64,000 nucleotides of DNA from the NCBI GenBank assembly GCA_945861415.1, contig CAMAUV010000008.1, forward strand, positions 32,058-96,057, written 5' to 3'. A program made the translations under genes and the position numbers. A model generated the notes under the pieces. It saw only the letters and a list, made by a program, of their open reading frames with translations. It had not been told where the DNA came from and ran no database searches. This document shows, piece by piece, positions 63,640 to 64,000 of this stretch; the first letter of the stretch is position 1, and each line of letters begins with the position of its first letter. The DNA comes from Akkermansia muciniphila. Its GTDB lineage: Bacteria; Verrucomicrobiota; Verrucomicrobiia; Verrucomicrobiales; V1-33.

Positions 63640-64000
63640 ATGAAATCGGTGCTCCATTTTCTTGCTTTCTTCCTCATCAGCAGCGCCCCCATGTCCGCAG
63701 CGGACAAGCCCAACATCGTCTTCGTTCTTTTCGACGACATGGGCTGGGGCCAGCCGCAGAGTTACCAGCCGGACTCCGCCCTGCGCACACCGAACCTCGA
63801 CAAGCTCGCCGCACAGGGCATGCGCTTCACCGACGCCCATTCCGCCTCCGGCGTCTGCACGCCCACGCGCTACGGCGTGCTCACCGGCCGCTACCCTTCG
63901 CGCATCGGGCAGTTTGGTGTGCTGACGACATTTTCCAAGCCCATCATTCCCGCGAGCCGCATGACCGTGGCCTCCTTGCTCAAGCAAAACGGCTACACCA
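63640..64000 (+). CDS. secreted sulfatase, N-terminal part
   Basis: The gene runs off the right edge. ATG 63640 gives a signal peptide (MKSVLHFLAFFLISSAPMSA), followed by the sulfatase start KPNIVFVLFDDMGWGQP (metal-binding Asp pair) and LRTPNLDKLAAQGMRFTDAH. The sulfatase signature CTPTRYGVLTGRYP carries the Cys that a formylglycine-generating enzyme would convert. Such enzymes remove sulfate from polysaccharides and are abundant in Verrucomicrobiota. Substrate cannot be told from this part. Confidence 0.93.
   Translation, partial: MKSVLHFLAFFLISSAPMSAADKPNIVFVLFDDMGWGQPQSYQPDSALRTPNLDKLAAQGMRFTDAHSASGVCTPTRYGVLTGRYPSRIGQFGVLTTFSKPIIPASRMTVASLLKQNGYT

Noticed and set aside
1..64000. CRISPR arrays, insertion sequences, prophage or toxin-antitoxin genes
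   Set aside because: I found no regularly spaced repeats, transposase or integrase signatures, terminal inverted repeats or typical toxin-antitoxin pairs.

Overview
The window looks like a chromosomal segment of a Verrucomicrobiota bacterium (PVC superphylum). The evidence is the mix of protein families: DUF1549/DUF1553 and DUF1592-group cytochromes with CxxCH haem motifs, Tat-exported DUF1501 and DUF1552 proteins, DUF1080, DUF5069, DUF6288, an FGly-type sulfatase, a PVC-type ECF sigma remnant, and very large secreted multidomain proteins. Base composition is GC-rich and even. I see no insertion sequence, integrase, prophage or CRISPR array, so this is ordinary chromosome with lineage-specific cassettes.

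Layout. 1-11 kb: an AI-2E-family permease (cut by the left edge) with a LysM-like segment, a lipid A deacylase (LpxR), a CPBP/CAAX protease-thiL-tsaB-small membrane protein run, an MsbA-like ABC exporter with a large extra loop, and an isolated nuoM-nuoN pair preceded by a perfect CRP-type palindrome. 11.4-16.6 kb: a type IV pilin/type II pseudopilin cassette of four different prepilins and a GspE/PilB ATPase. 16.7-28.8 kb: a DUF1549/DUF1553 cytochrome, a lipoprotein, a hybrid sensor protein that has lost its phospho-accepting histidine, DUF1080, a compact DUF3570-apbE-DUF4266 operon and a secreted protein. 29-41.9 kb: a decayed ECF sigma gene, lgt, DUF5069, tpiA, a peroxiredoxin, queG, sod, a RodZ-like protein, a spermidine-synthase-like membrane protein split over two coupled genes, mpg, deoA and a sigma/anti-sigma pair. 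42.7-64 kb: a DUF1592/DUF1552 pair, a 2041-residue secreted metalloprotease, DUF58, prfB with its programmed frameshift, DUF1501, gyrA, a secreted aldose epimerase, DUF6288 with a remnant esterase, tRNA-Ser(GGA) and the start of a sulfatase.

How it fits together. Housekeeping genes (thiL, tsaB, nuoMN, lgt, tpiA, queG, sod, prfB, gyrA, tRNA-Ser) are interleaved with genes for export, cell-surface assembly and polysaccharide breakdown. The least explained units are the DUF3570-ApbE-DUF4266 operon, the pilin cassette, and the sensor protein with degenerate catalytic residues. Start codons were chosen from protein-like N-termini (signal peptides, family starts); convincing Shine-Dalgarno sequences are uncommon here.
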